From: DASUSH01 sp963785155
Lineage (GTDB): Bacteria > Actinomycetota > Thermoleophilia > Solirubrobacterales > 70-9
Length of the DNA stretch: 64,000 bases
Assembly: GCA_963785155.1 (NCBI GenBank)
Contig: CAWAUB010000001.1
Span: forward strand, 1-64,000
Direction: 5' to 3'
A model generated the notes under the pieces. The model was not told the DNA's origin and ran no database searches. It saw only the letters and a list, made by a program, of their open reading frames with translations. Below, one piece after another: positions 1 to 9,213 of the stretch. Each line of letters begins with the position of its first letter. Within the stretch, counting starts at the first letter, position 1. The translations under genes were made by a program, and so were the position numbers.

Positions 1-1492
1 AGTCGTGGGTGTAGGAGACCGAGGTCGACGAGCACCCCGAGGTCCCCCAGCCGGCGGCGTTCGTCGCCTGGGCGTAGATGGTGCTTCGTCGTGTTTAGAG
101 GGCACGTTTGCGGTGATCCCGGTGGACTCGAAGGCGTCCTCGGACCCGCTTCCCACTTGCGAGCCCGAATCGCAGTTCGACGTCGTGTAGAGCCTGATCG
201 TCTCGTTGTCGCCGGCGGTGCCGGTCACCTCCGGTGAGCTGTCGTTGGAGGGAGAGGCGGGCGAGGTGGCACTCACGGTCGGCGCGTCGACGGTGGTCGT
301 GTTCGGGAAGGAGCTGATCAGGAAGCCGGGGGATCCGGCCGCGTTGCCGATCAGGTCCGGCCTGCCGTCCTGGTTGGTGTCGCCGACGACGAGGTCGGTT
401 GCCTCTGGCGGAGACAGGGGGTCGAATTCCGGATAGCCGAGCCTCATCGTCGTCTCGAACCCACCGTCGCCGACACCGCGCAGGACCGACAGGCTGGAGT
501 TGAAGCGATTGACCGTTGCCAGGTCGAGGTGGCCGTCGCCGTCGAAGTCCACGGTCCGGATCGCGAACGGGCTCGACTGGCTCGGCCCCGAGGTGAACGG
601 CGAGCCCGTGGCAGCCGTGAAGTTCCCGCTGCCGTCGTTCAGGAGGACGGTGGTCTTGTTGTTCCGGTTCGCGGGAATTGGCCGGGACGCCGTCGCCGGA
701 GTCAGCGGTGGCGATGTCGAGGCTGCCGTTCTCGTCGAAGTCGCCGAGGACGACCTTGCGCGGCCCGTTGGTCGTGTCGTAGCTCGTCGGCGAGAGCGCG
801 AACGCGCCGTTGCCGTCGCCGACGAGGATCACGACCTTGTTCGTATTGAGGTTGACGGCGACGATGTCCCTCTTCCCGTCCCCGGTCACGTCGCCGATCG
901 CGAGCTCCCCTGGTGATCGCGGCGTTCCCGCCGGTGGCGTAGTCGCCCACCGACGTGAACGTCCCGTCGCCGTTGCCGAGGTAGACCGAGACGGAGGGAG
1001 GCGAGGTCGGGACCGTATTTGCCTGGTTGGCGGTGACCAGGTCGAGGTCCGTCATCGCCGTCCACGTCGGCCGGTCGCGACATCGAACGGGCCGCATCCG
1101 GTTGGATAGGACGCGGTCGCGGTCACGCCGCCGGTGCCGTCGCCCAGAAACACGTCCAGGGTTTGTCGACCGATATCCCGACGAACGCGGCGTCGAGATC
1201 CCCGTTGGCGTCGAAGTCGCCGGCGACGACACTTGCCCCTGACCCGGAGATGGCCTTGGGCCAGCCTCCTGCCTGGAAGAACCAGTCGTCGGTGCGGTTG
1301 ACCATGAGGTTCGCGGTGTTGTTGCTTATTCGCCGTGATTACATCGGGATAGGCGTCGCCGGTGAAGTTGCCGAGTGCCATCCCGATCTCCCGGTTACCG
1401 GAGTCGACGAGCTAGCCGTTGTTGAAGCTCATCCCCGCCGATGCGGGCGCGGCCAGGGCAAGGCAGGCGAATGCGGTTCCGGCCGCAGCCAT
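1..1492 (-). pseudogene. Secreted FG-GAP/VCBS repeat protein with bacterial Ig-like domain, broken, runs off left edge
   Basis: Reading leftward from an ATG at 1492, a short signal peptide (MAAAGTAFACLALAAPASAG) is followed by an in-frame TAG at 1414-1412. FG-GAP-type repeats then follow, recognisable by motifs such as GDFDANGDLD, LGNGDGTF, GDGKRDIV, GDFDENGSLD and DFDGDGHLDL. These are calcium-binding loops of integrin-like beta-propellers. Beyond about position 330 comes a bacterial Ig-like segment (VSATSPASPSNDSSPEVTGT). To follow the homology one must switch frame near 1325, 1160, 1075, 910, 690 and 85. The protein would be extracellular and structural or adhesive; no catalytic motif is visible. 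Conserved codons with many indels fit either a recent pseudogene or poor sequence near a contig end. The family call is firm; the intactness of the gene is not. Confidence 0.7.
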
Positions 1493-1598
1493 CTGATGCA
1501 CGAGGTCCGTCTCGTACCCGACACGTAAGCGATGTTACGCACGCCGCATGCGTCCAACATCCGCTGTTTGCCGCAGACATCCCCACCCCACGCCATAG

Positions 1599-3804
1599 AT
1601 TCCGCCCGTCGCCGGGCAACCCGACACCACCCAACTCCCCGAAACCCGCCTCCGACGGCTCCTGGTCGGCCGCCCGATCCCGCTCCGTGAGCTGAGCGGG
1701 ACGCTGCTCTCGAAGCGCCTCGCGCTGCCGATCTTCGCCTCCGACGCGCTCTCGTCGGTCGCCTACGCGACCGAGTCGGCGCTCGTCGTCCTGATCGCCG
1801 CTTCGCTCACCGCGCGGCCGGAGGTCTTCCCGATCGCGATCGCGGTGGCGGCGCTGCTCGTCATCGTCGCCGCCTCCTACGCGCAGATCGTCCATGCCTA
1901 CTCGACGAGCGGCGGGTCGTTCATCGTCGCGAAGGAGAACCTGGGCGACTTCGCGGGGGTGCTGACGGCCTCGGCGCTCTTGATCGACTACGTGCTGACG
2001 GTGGCGGTCTCGGTGTCGGCCGGCGTGCTCGCGATCACCTCGGCGGCGGAGGGCCTGCAGGGGGCGACGGTCGAGATCGCGGTCGGGTTCGTCGTCCTGA
2101 TCGCGCTGCTCAACCTGCGCGGCGCGCAGGAGTCGGGGAAGGTCTTCGCGATCCCCGCCTACGGGTTCATCTTCCTGATGGGGGCGATGATCCTGTCGGG
2201 GATCGGCGAGTGCGCGATCTCCGGGTGCCCGCAGGCGGCGACTCCCGATCCGATCCCGCCGGGGACCGAGGCGCTGACGGTCTTCCTGATCCTCAAGGCG
2301 TTCTCCTCGGGCGCGAGCGCGCTGACCGGGATCGAGGCGATCGCGAACGGGGTCGGCGCGTTCAAGAAGCCGCAGGCGAAGAACGCGGCGCAGACGCTCG
2401 GCATCCTGGCGGCGATCGCGGTCTTCCTCTTCCTCGGCGTCTCCTGGCTCGCGGTCCACCTGGAGGCGGCGCCGAGCGGGTCGGCCTCGGTGCTCTCGCA
2501 GATCGCCCGAACGGTCTTCCCCGACGACAGCTGGAGCGGGTTCATCTATTACCTGGTGCAGGGGGTGACGTTCGCGATCCTCGTGCTCGCGGCGAACACC
2601 TCGTTCCAGGGCTTCCCGCGGCTGCTCGCGACGCTCGCCGACAACGGCTTCGCCGCCCGCCAGTTCCGCCACCTCGGCAACCGGCTCGCCTACTCGAACG
2701 GGATCCTCGTGCTCGCGGTGCTGGCGATCGCGCTGCTGATCGGCTTCAAGGCGAACACGAACGAGCTCGTCCACCTGTACGTGCTCGGGGTCTTCGTCGC
2801 GTTCACCCTGGCCCAGATCGGGATGATCCGCCACTGGCTGCGCCACCGGGAGGGCCGCTGGCGGCACCGGATGGCGATCAACGCGGTGGGCGCGACGCTC
2901 ACCGGGCTGGTGACGGTGATCGTGGTGGTCACGAAGTTCACCTCGGGCGCCTGGGCGGTGGTGGTGCTGATCCCGATCCTGATGGCGTGGCTCTTCTGGA
3001 TCCGCCGGCACTACCTGGTCGCGCGGGAGCGGCTCGAGGCCGGGCTGGAGGCGGAGCTGGCGGCCGACCCGCCGGCGAACCGGATCGCGGTCTACGAGTC
3101 CGGGTCGGAGGAGGCCCGCCGCTACGCGGAGTGGTACGCGGAGCGGATCGGGGGGACCGAGAGCGCGGCGAGAGATCGCCGAGGCTCACAAGAGCGGGAT
3201 CTTCGATCAGGTGCGCCAGATCCCGCGTGGCGCCGGCACAGAGCTCGCGACCATCGTCATCCCGGAGACGATCGACCAGCGGTCGGTCCGCTCGGAGTTC
3301 GGGACGAAGTTGCGGCTGAAGCACCGCTTGCTGGACGAGCCCGGCATCGCGATCGCCGACGCCCCCTGGCTCGAGCCCGAGGACTGCGAGCCGGAGCCGC
3401 TGCCGAAGCGCCTCGTCTGCCGCGTCCTCGTCTCCGACGTCCACGCCGCCAGCATGCGCGCGCTCCGATACGCCCGCGCGCTGGGGATCGAGGACACCCG
3501 CGCCCTCTACGTCGCCTTCGACAACGAGCACGTCGAAGGGATCCAGGAGAAGTGGAGCGACAACGGAATCCCCGAGGAGCTCGAGTTCCTCGAATCCCCC
3601 GACCGCGAGCTCGGCGACGCCCTCCGCGCCCACTTCGCCGAGCTGACCGCCGACGGCGAGACCGCGGTCGCCGTCGTCATGCACCAGCTCCGCGTCCACG
3701 GCCCGGCGCGCCTGCTCCACAACCAGTCCGCGCTCTACGTCAAGCGCGTGCTGCTGTTCGAGCGCCACCTGATCGTGACGACGGTGCCGTACAGGCTGGA
3801 CTAA
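1599..3804 (+). CDS. APC-superfamily amino-acid permease with C-terminal USP-like domain (frameshifted)
   Basis: The N-terminal half reads RRLLVGRPIPLRELSGTLLS followed by LALPIFASDALSSVAYATES, the start typical of a large actinobacterial APC permease. About twelve hydrophobic segments follow up to about 3010. The C-terminal part, in another frame from about 3150 to the stop at 3804, has the soluble tail of this family, including a USP-like stretch (ASMRALRYARALGIEDTRAL). The frame changes between about 3140 and 3170, and a little sequence may be missing. No ATG or GTG lies between the last upstream stop (1596) and the conserved start of the fold. A true start could be lost, or lie in another frame. 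The nearest in-frame ATG (1845) would delete the first helix. It probably imports amino acids; the substrate is unknown. Confidence 0.75.
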
Positions 3805-4189
3805 GCAGTTAGCTCGCTACCTAGGGCCGCGAGTCCACGCCTGCGTGCCTCAAAGTCGTGCTCCCAAATCTGTTCGCGGCAGGCAAAGCTGAGATCGTGC
3901 TGGGCGCCGAGCCGTTGCCGAAGCGCCTCATCGGACGATGTCGCGGACCGCGCTGAGCGCGGGAGCGCTCTGGGGGTTGGCGCAGCGGGCCTGGATGCGG
4001 GTTTTGAGTGAGTCGAGCCCCTTCTGGATGGCGTTCCGCACGCGGGCTGCGTGGGGCAGAACACCGGCGGGAACGCCGCCTCGTACGCCGCAATCAGGTC
4101 GACCACACGCTCGATCACGTCCTCTCGCATCGGCTGCTCTACCAGCAGCGGCCGCCCCGGTGCTGAAGTGCTCGATCCGCAGCACGCGC
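3805..4189. other. No confident gene; degraded flank of an IS relic
   Basis: This stretch between the permease and the IS3-type relic has short open frames on both strands. None has a recognisable domain or a coherent start with ribosome binding site. It may be remains of the transposase reading frame or of a gene hit by the insertion. I could not identify terminal inverted repeats. Confidence 0.4.
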
Positions 4190-4351
4190 CTGGCTTAGGT
4201 CCTTCAGCATCGAGATGTCGAGCGCCTGGTCGGCGACGATCCGCTTGCAGGCCTGGGGGATCGTCAGCCCCTGGGCCTAAAGCTTCTCGTGCTGGCGGAG
4301 CATGCCGACTATCTGCTCGGGCGTGTAGCGCTTACCCGTGTTTCTTGCCAT
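4190..4351 (-). pseudogene. IS3-family transposase OrfA relic
   Basis: From an ATG at 4351 the minus strand reads MARNTGKRYTPEQIVGMLRQ, the N-terminal helix-turn-helix of IS3-family OrfA proteins. An in-frame TAG then occurs after HEKL, and AQGLTIPQACK follows. The reading jumps directly to RIVADQALDISMLKDLSQ, which matches the leucine-zipper end of the same family. The middle of the protein, normally containing the rest of the HTH and the YYRWRKEYGG region, is therefore deleted. No OrfB with a DDE catalytic triad is found nearby, so this is an inactive fossil. It marks past transposition next to the frameshifted permease. Confidence 0.65.
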
Positions 4352-4610
4352 CAGGTCCCTCCATTCGGACTCTCACTTAGTTGGACTACGACAGATGAAG
4401 TGGACCGAATAGAGGGGCCGGACAGTTGTGTTCTCTGGCTCCCCGACAAAGTGCGTGAGTGCGGGTAACTACGGACCGCTGACCAACCTCCGGAACCACC
4501 TCTCGGCCGATCTACGGCCCGCCCCCACAGGCGGATAGTGGAACCGACGCCGAATCGGCGCCAGCAGGACCAACGGGGTAGACGAGGACTCCGAGAAAAG
4601 GGGGGCCAGG

Positions 4611-6059
4611 ATGCGGGGACTAGCAACACGCGTTGCCGTGATCGGTGCGATCGTTGGAGGGGCCGGAGTCGCGACCGATCAGGCGGCCGCAGAGCCGAGG
4701 GCGGCCGCAGAGCCGAGCGCGGCCGCCGTCCAGAACGGCCTGCGCGTCGAGCTGGACCAACGGACGCCCGAAGCGACGCCGCAGGCTAAGTGCCGGCGCA
4801 CACGCCGGTCCTGGACCTGCGGCTGGACGCAAGAGAAGACCAGCCACGGGTGGAGCTACAGCTGCTCCGGGGACGCCCGCCTCACACGCGGCAATTGGCG
4901 GATCGACCCGTGCGAGCTCGCGGCCGAGACCGCGCAGCTCGGCGAGCCGCACGACGTCATCTTCGGATTCAACGACGATTGGGCCGAGCGCAGCACAGAT
5001 GTCGACTTCGCGAGCGACGCCGGAGCCGAGGCCATCCGCTTTCCGCTCGGGTGGAACGTCGTTCAGCCGACGTTCAAGCCGTCCAATCTGCTCGAGGCCC
5101 TTCTCAATCCGGGTGGATCGTGGGACTGGTCGTATTACGACCGCCTCTACAAGGCGGCGCAGGCGCAGGGGGTGGACATCTTCCTGAGCCTCCAGGACGC
5201 GCCGTGCTGGAGCTACCAGGCGCAGGTGAACTGCACGGAGGACGCCGGCGGGTCGGCCCCGGACGCGGCGCACCTGGACGAGATGGCGATCTTTCTGAGG
5301 GAGGCGATCCGGCGCTATCCGGGTGCGGTCGCGGTGGAGATCTACAACGAACCGAACCTGATCCCGTTTTGGAGGGGTACGCCGGACCCGGAGTACTACG
5401 CCGAGCTGTTGAAGGTCGGCTATGAAGCGACGAAGAGCGTCCGGCCAGACATGCCTGTCCTCTTCGCGGGGCTTGCGCCCGTGAAGGACACCGACGAGAA
5501 GCAGATGAACTTCTCCGAGTTCTTCACGCGAGCGCTCGACGCCGGCGCGGTCGGCCATTTCGACGCGCTGTCCGCGCATCCGTACTTCCGGCCGTTCCTG
5601 CGCCGTGACTACATCGGACGAGTCGGGGATCACCTGGCGGAGCTCAAGACGACCGCGTTCAAGCACGGCTTTGAGGAGATGCCGATCTGGATCACCGAGA
5701 TGGGGGTCTCGACCGCCGGCAACGGTGCGATCTCCGAAGCAGAGCAGGCCGAGCGGACGGAGGCGCTCTATTCGGCGACGCGTCGGATGCCTCAGGTCGA
5801 GGCCGTGATCGTCCACCGCCTCTTCGACACCGAGGGAACCGGAACGAGCGAAGACGGCTGGGGCCTGGTGCGAAGCGACCGTCGCGTGAAGCCGGCCTAC
5901 TGCGCGGTGGCGGGGCTCAACGAGCGCGCCCGGATCAATGCGGATGATCCCCTCCTCGATCCGTGGGCGTTGGCGAGCGCCGATCGCGCCGCTCGCCGCC
6001 GGCCTCGTGCTCGTATTCTGCGCGCCGGCGAGCGGTCACGAGCGAGTCCGCTTGGATGA
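4611..6059 (+). CDS. Secreted glycoside hydrolase, (beta/alpha)8 cellulase-like clan
   Basis: A good Shine-Dalgarno (AAGGGGGGCC) precedes the ATG. The product has an N-terminal signal-like segment (MRGLATRVAVIGAIVGGAGV), an Ala/Glu-rich linker and a Cys-containing region. A TIM-barrel hydrolase domain follows. VEIYNEPNL (near residue 245) carries the Asn-Glu acid/base pair of clan GH-A enzymes, and WITEMGVST (near 365) carries the probable nucleophile Glu. It should act outside the cell on a glycan; the exact GH family (GH5, GH39 or similar) cannot be fixed by eye. The last 38 or so residues are Arg-rich and overlap the signal peptide of the next gene out of frame. The natural end is therefore probably near 5946, where a TGA lies one frame away. 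Confidence 0.75.
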   Translation: MRGLATRVAVIGAIVGGAGVATDQAAAEPRAAAEPSAAAVQNGLRVELDQRTPEATPQAKCRRTRRSWTCGWTQEKTSHGWSYSCSGDARLTRGNWRIDPCELAAETAQLGEPHDVIFGFNDDWAERSTDVDFASDAGAEAIRFPLGWNVVQPTFKPSNLLEALLNPGGSWDWSYYDRLYKAAQAQGVDIFLSLQDAPCWSYQAQVNCTEDAGGSAPDAAHLDEMAIFLREAIRRYPGAVAVEIYNEPNLIPFWRGTPDPEYYAELLKVGYEATKSVRPDMPVLFAGLAPVKDTDEKQMNFSEFFTRALDAGAVGHFDALSAHPYFRPFLRRDYIGRVGDHLAELKTTAFKHGFEEMPIWITEMGVSTAGNGAISEAEQAERTEALYSATRRMPQVEAVIVHRLFDTEGTGTSEDGWGLVRSDRRVKPAYCAVAGLNERARINADDPLLDPWALASADRAARRRPRARILRAGERSRASPLG

Positions 6060-7527
6060 TGAGCTCCTCTCGATCCTTGGGCAGCAGGTCGAGCGCACTC
6101 CGGAGGGCCTGTTCCGAGTCGACGTCGGCGGCAAAACGCTCGTTACCCATGGACCCGACCGCGCCCCAGCGGAGGCCCGGCGACCGCGGGAAGGCTCACC
6201 GTTTGCACCGGGAGGCCCCGAGCGGCGCCCTGCCTGCGCGACCGACTACTACCAGCACGTGCTCGTCGGTCACCTGATCGGTGAGCCAAACCGGGTCGCA
6301 ACCGTCGCTCCGGCCATCCGCTCGTCGCTCGCGCGAATCAACCACGTGCTGAACGCGCAGGCGGTCGCGAGCGGCGGCCTCACCGCCGACTACAAGTTCC
6401 TGTGCGGGCCCGGGGGCGAGATCCGCGTCGATTCGTTCGAGAGCCCGGGCGAGAGCTTCGCCGACGTCGTCGAGTCGGCACGGGAGGCCGGGTTCGACAG
6501 CCCCAACGTCGACTACACGATCTTCTTCGACTCGGATGCGGCAGCGCGGTTCTGCGGGATCGGGAGCTACGTCGACGACGAGCGCCTCACGCCCGCGAAC
6601 CTGAGCAACTCCGGCGGCGGCTACGCCGTCGCCTACGAGCCCTGCTGGGCGGGGAGCATCCCGATGCACGAGAACGCGCACAACCAGGGTGCCGTTCCGT
6701 ACGGGTCGCCGAACTCCACCGGCACCGGCGCCCATTGCAATCAGGCCGCGGACATTCTCTGTTACACGCCCGACGGCGGCGATCGAAACCAGGGACCGAT
6801 GACTCGCGCATGTCCATCGGTTGAGTTCGACTGCAACGCCGACGACTATTTCGACGCCATGCCGGAGCCGGGGGAATATCTCGCGACCCACTGGAACCTC
6901 GGCTCGCCGTTCAACCGCTTCGTCCAGTTCGGGCTCGCGCCAGTCCCGTCGGAAAGCGCAGCCGACACCTATCTGCCCGAGGAGTGTCACGGGCGCGGCT
7001 GCGCCACGCGGCTGCGCCTGGGGATCCCCGTTGGCGGCGAGATCGCATCCGGGAACGCGTCGCTCTACCGTCTCGCGTTGCACCGACCCCTACACGAGCT
7101 CCGCATCTCCGTGCGCGCCGATGTGCCAATGTCGGTCGCGATCAGAAGGGACGGGCTTCCCGCCGGGCGCTCGGACCTGTGCTCCCGACGACGGCCGGGG
7201 GACGGCCGGAACGAAATCTGCAGGGTCCGCTCACCCGGTCGCGGCCGGTGGTTCATCGAGCTCAGCGCGCTCGACTCGGGCGCCACCGACTTCATCCTCG
7301 TGGCCACAAGGGCAACAGCACGTCCGCAAACGTCCGGAAAACTGAAGAGGGCGGTAGGCGCGAAGATGGTTAACAGCGCGGGAACTCGCCAGGAACCGGA
7401 ATCTGCCGCAATCCCTCGAATCGCCTTGCCATGCAAACAACACGATTTGGACGTAGCAGGCTGGCCGCTCCCTTCGCGTGGAAGCAGGAGTCAATCGGGC
7501 TGCGAACCGGTCCACGAATTCGACTGA
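5938..7527 (+). CDS. Secreted zincin-like protein with PPC-type C-terminal domain
   Basis: The start at 5938 gives a clear signal peptide (IAPLAAGLVLVFCAPASG). In the middle of the protein, MHENAHNQGAV contains an HExxH zinc-binding motif, with a downstream GAHCNQAADILCY stretch. This resembles secreted actinobacterial proteins with a HExxHxxG zinc site and a conserved Cys-rich loop. Residues from about 350 on resemble a bacterial pre-peptidase C-terminal domain (LYRLALHRPLHELRISV and RGRWFIELSAL). I infer a secreted metalloprotease or a relative; catalysis is not proven. It overlaps the upstream hydrolase by 122 bases, so the two are probably co-transcribed. The last 60 residues are low in recognisable features. 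Confidence 0.65.
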   Translation: MRMIPSSIRGRWRAPIAPLAAGLVLVFCAPASGHERVRLDDELLSILGQQVERTPEGLFRVDVGGKTLVTHGPDRAPAEARRPREGSPFAPGGPERRPACATDYYQHVLVGHLIGEPNRVATVAPAIRSSLARINHVLNAQAVASGGLTADYKFLCGPGGEIRVDSFESPGESFADVVESAREAGFDSPNVDYTIFFDSDAAARFCGIGSYVDDERLTPANLSNSGGGYAVAYEPCWAGSIPMHENAHNQGAVPYGSPNSTGTGAHCNQAADILCYTPDGGDRNQGPMTRACPSVEFDCNADDYFDAMPEPGEYLATHWNLGSPFNRFVQFGLAPVPSESAADTYLPEECHGRGCATRLRLGIPVGGEIASGNASLYRLALHRPLHELRISVRADVPMSVAIRRDGLPAGRSDLCSRRRPGDGRNEICRVRSPGRGRWFIELSALDSGATDFILVATRATARPQTSGKLKRAVGAKMVNSAGTRQEPESAAIPRIALPCKQHDLDVAGWPLPSRGSRSQSGCEPVHEFD

Positions 7528-7596
7528 AGAGGCTCAGAGCCGGCATGCACTAGGGCGCTCGTTCCGCGGGAGGTTCGGTGCGGTTCAGAAACTCGC

Positions 7597-9195
7597 CTAA
7601 GCCGGCGATTCAGCCTCGCGCTCATCCGCCGGAACCTCGCGCCGAATCAGGGCGAGGGCGGCGACGATGCCGACGATCGCGACGAAGGCACCTAGGCGGA
7701 GGCCGTCGCCGAGGCCGATGACGAAGGCCTCGTGGACCGCGTCGGTGATCGTCTTCTGCGCCTCGGCGCCGAACTTGGCGAGCGCGGTCATCGCGTCGCC
7801 TGCCCCGGAGAGCAGGCCGTCGAGGTCCTCGGCCTGGGCGTCGGAGAGCTTCACGCCCTTCTCGCCCGCGATCGAGACGGTCTCGGATAGCTGCGCGCTG
7901 TTGTAGACGGCGCCGCAGATCGCGACACCAAGCGCGATGCCGAGGCCGGAGAGCGTGGTGAAGACGCCGCCGGCCTGGCCCGACATGCGCGTCGGGATCG
8001 AGTTCATCGCCGCGAGGTTCATCGGCGTCAGCGACATGCCGACGCCGAGGCCGAGGATCAGGAGCGGCCACCAGAGGTCCGCGTAGGTCGTCGAGAGGTC
8101 GACGCCGGACATCACGAAGAGCGAGAAGGCGATCATCACCCCGCCGGTGACGAGCGGCGGCAGCGGCCCGAGCCGCTCGGCCAGGGGGCCGCCGATCGGC
8201 GAGCCGACCGACATCCCGATGATCAGCGGCATCAGCTGGAGCCCCGACTCGGTCGCCGAGTCGCCGAGCTGCTCCTGGAGGAAGAGGGGGACCAGGAACA
8301 GGGCGGCGATCAGGGCGAAGTTGATGATGAAGAGGACGACCGCCGCGCCGCTGAAGTTCCGGTGGCCGAAGAGCGAGAGGTCGACGAGCGGGTTCTTGGT
8401 GCGGCGCTCGACCAGGACGAAGGCGACGGAGAGGACGACGGCCGCGGCGAGGAGCACCAGCGTCGGCGCTGAGGCGAGGCCCCAGGTGGGCGCCTGGATC
8501 ACGGCAAGGGTCAGCGTCGTCAGCGCACCGACGGCGATCGCGAGCCCGGTGACGTCGATCCGGCGCTCCGCCTCCTCGTCGCGGGACTCCGCCGCGAACG
8601 CCACCGCCGCGACCCCGGTGACGCCGGCGACCGCGGCCTGGAACCAGAAGATCCACTCCCAGCCGAGCTCGCCGGTCAGCACGCCGCCGATCAGCGGCGC
8701 CAGGCCCTGCCCGAGGGCGGAGGCGGCTCCCCAGATGCCGAGCGGCAGGCCCCGCTCCGAGGGCGCGTAGGTGGACAGAACGATCGCGAGCGACGACGGG
8801 ACCAGCGCTGCTCCGCCGAGCCCGGCTACCACCAGGCCGGCGACCAGGACTCCCCCGCTCGGTGCGAGCGCCGCGATGACGGAGCCGGCGGCGAACAGGG
8901 CCGCGCCGGCGAGGAGGACGGCCCGGCGCCCGTAGATGTCGGCGAGGCGACCGCCGACGATCAGGAACACCGAGAGCGCGAGCGTGTAGCCGGTGACGGT
9001 CCACTGGAGCGCTGCCGTGGAGGCGTTGAGCTGGTCGTGGAGCTCCGGCAGCGCGACGACGATCGCGGCGGTCGGGAAGTTCGCCAGCCCCACCGCCAGC
9101 GCCATCGTCACCAGGACGAGGCCGCGGTGGCGTCCCTCGGAATGGGGGATGTGGAGATGGTGCGCGCGGTGGAGCGCGTTGCCGAGAAGCGCCAT
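7597..9195 (-). CDS. MFS drug exporter, DHA2 (EmrB/QacA) type, copy 1
   Basis: This 532-residue protein has about 14 hydrophobic segments and the DHA2-type motifs GGRLADIYGRRAVLLAG (motif A) and GLGGAALVPSSLAIVL (motif C region). It is a proton-driven efflux transporter of the inner membrane, probably for drugs or lipophilic toxic compounds. The start at 9195 (MALLGNALHRAHHLH) gives a short basic leader before helix 1. A GTG or ATG slightly downstream (near LVLVTMALAVGL) is also possible. Its start lies 18 bases from the divergent M20 peptidase start, so the two promoters must overlap each other's genes. This is the intact member of the duplicated pair; the other copy loses its last 16 or so residues. 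Confidence 0.9.
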   Translation of the reverse strand: MALLGNALHRAHHLHIPHSEGRHRGLVLVTMALAVGLANFPTAAIVVALPELHDQLNASTAALQWTVTGYTLALSVFLIVGGRLADIYGRRAVLLAGAALFAAGSVIAALAPSGGVLVAGLVVAGLGGAALVPSSLAIVLSTYAPSERGLPLGIWGAASALGQGLAPLIGGVLTGELGWEWIFWFQAAVAGVTGVAAVAFAAESRDEEAERRIDVTGLAIAVGALTTLTLAVIQAPTWGLASAPTLVLLAAAVVLSVAFVLVERRTKNPLVDLSLFGHRNFSGAAVVLFIINFALIAALFLVPLFLQEQLGDSATESGLQLMPLIIGMSVGSPIGGPLAERLGPLPPLVTGGVMIAFSLFVMSGVDLSTTYADLWWPLLILGLGVGMSLTPMNLAAMNSIPTRMSGQAGGVFTTLSGLGIALGVAICGAVYNSAQLSETVSIAGEKGVKLSDAQAEDLDGLLSGAGDAMTALAKFGAEAQKTITDAVHEAFVIGLGDGLRLGAFVAIVGIVAALALIRREVPADEREAESPA

Positions 9196-9213
9196 TGCGA
9201 AAGAATCCCTCCG

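Noticed and set aside
1395..3011. 538-residue minus-strand open frame
   Set aside because: It is antisense to the APC permease, rich in Arg/Asp/Glu and without any domain; a GC-bias shadow.
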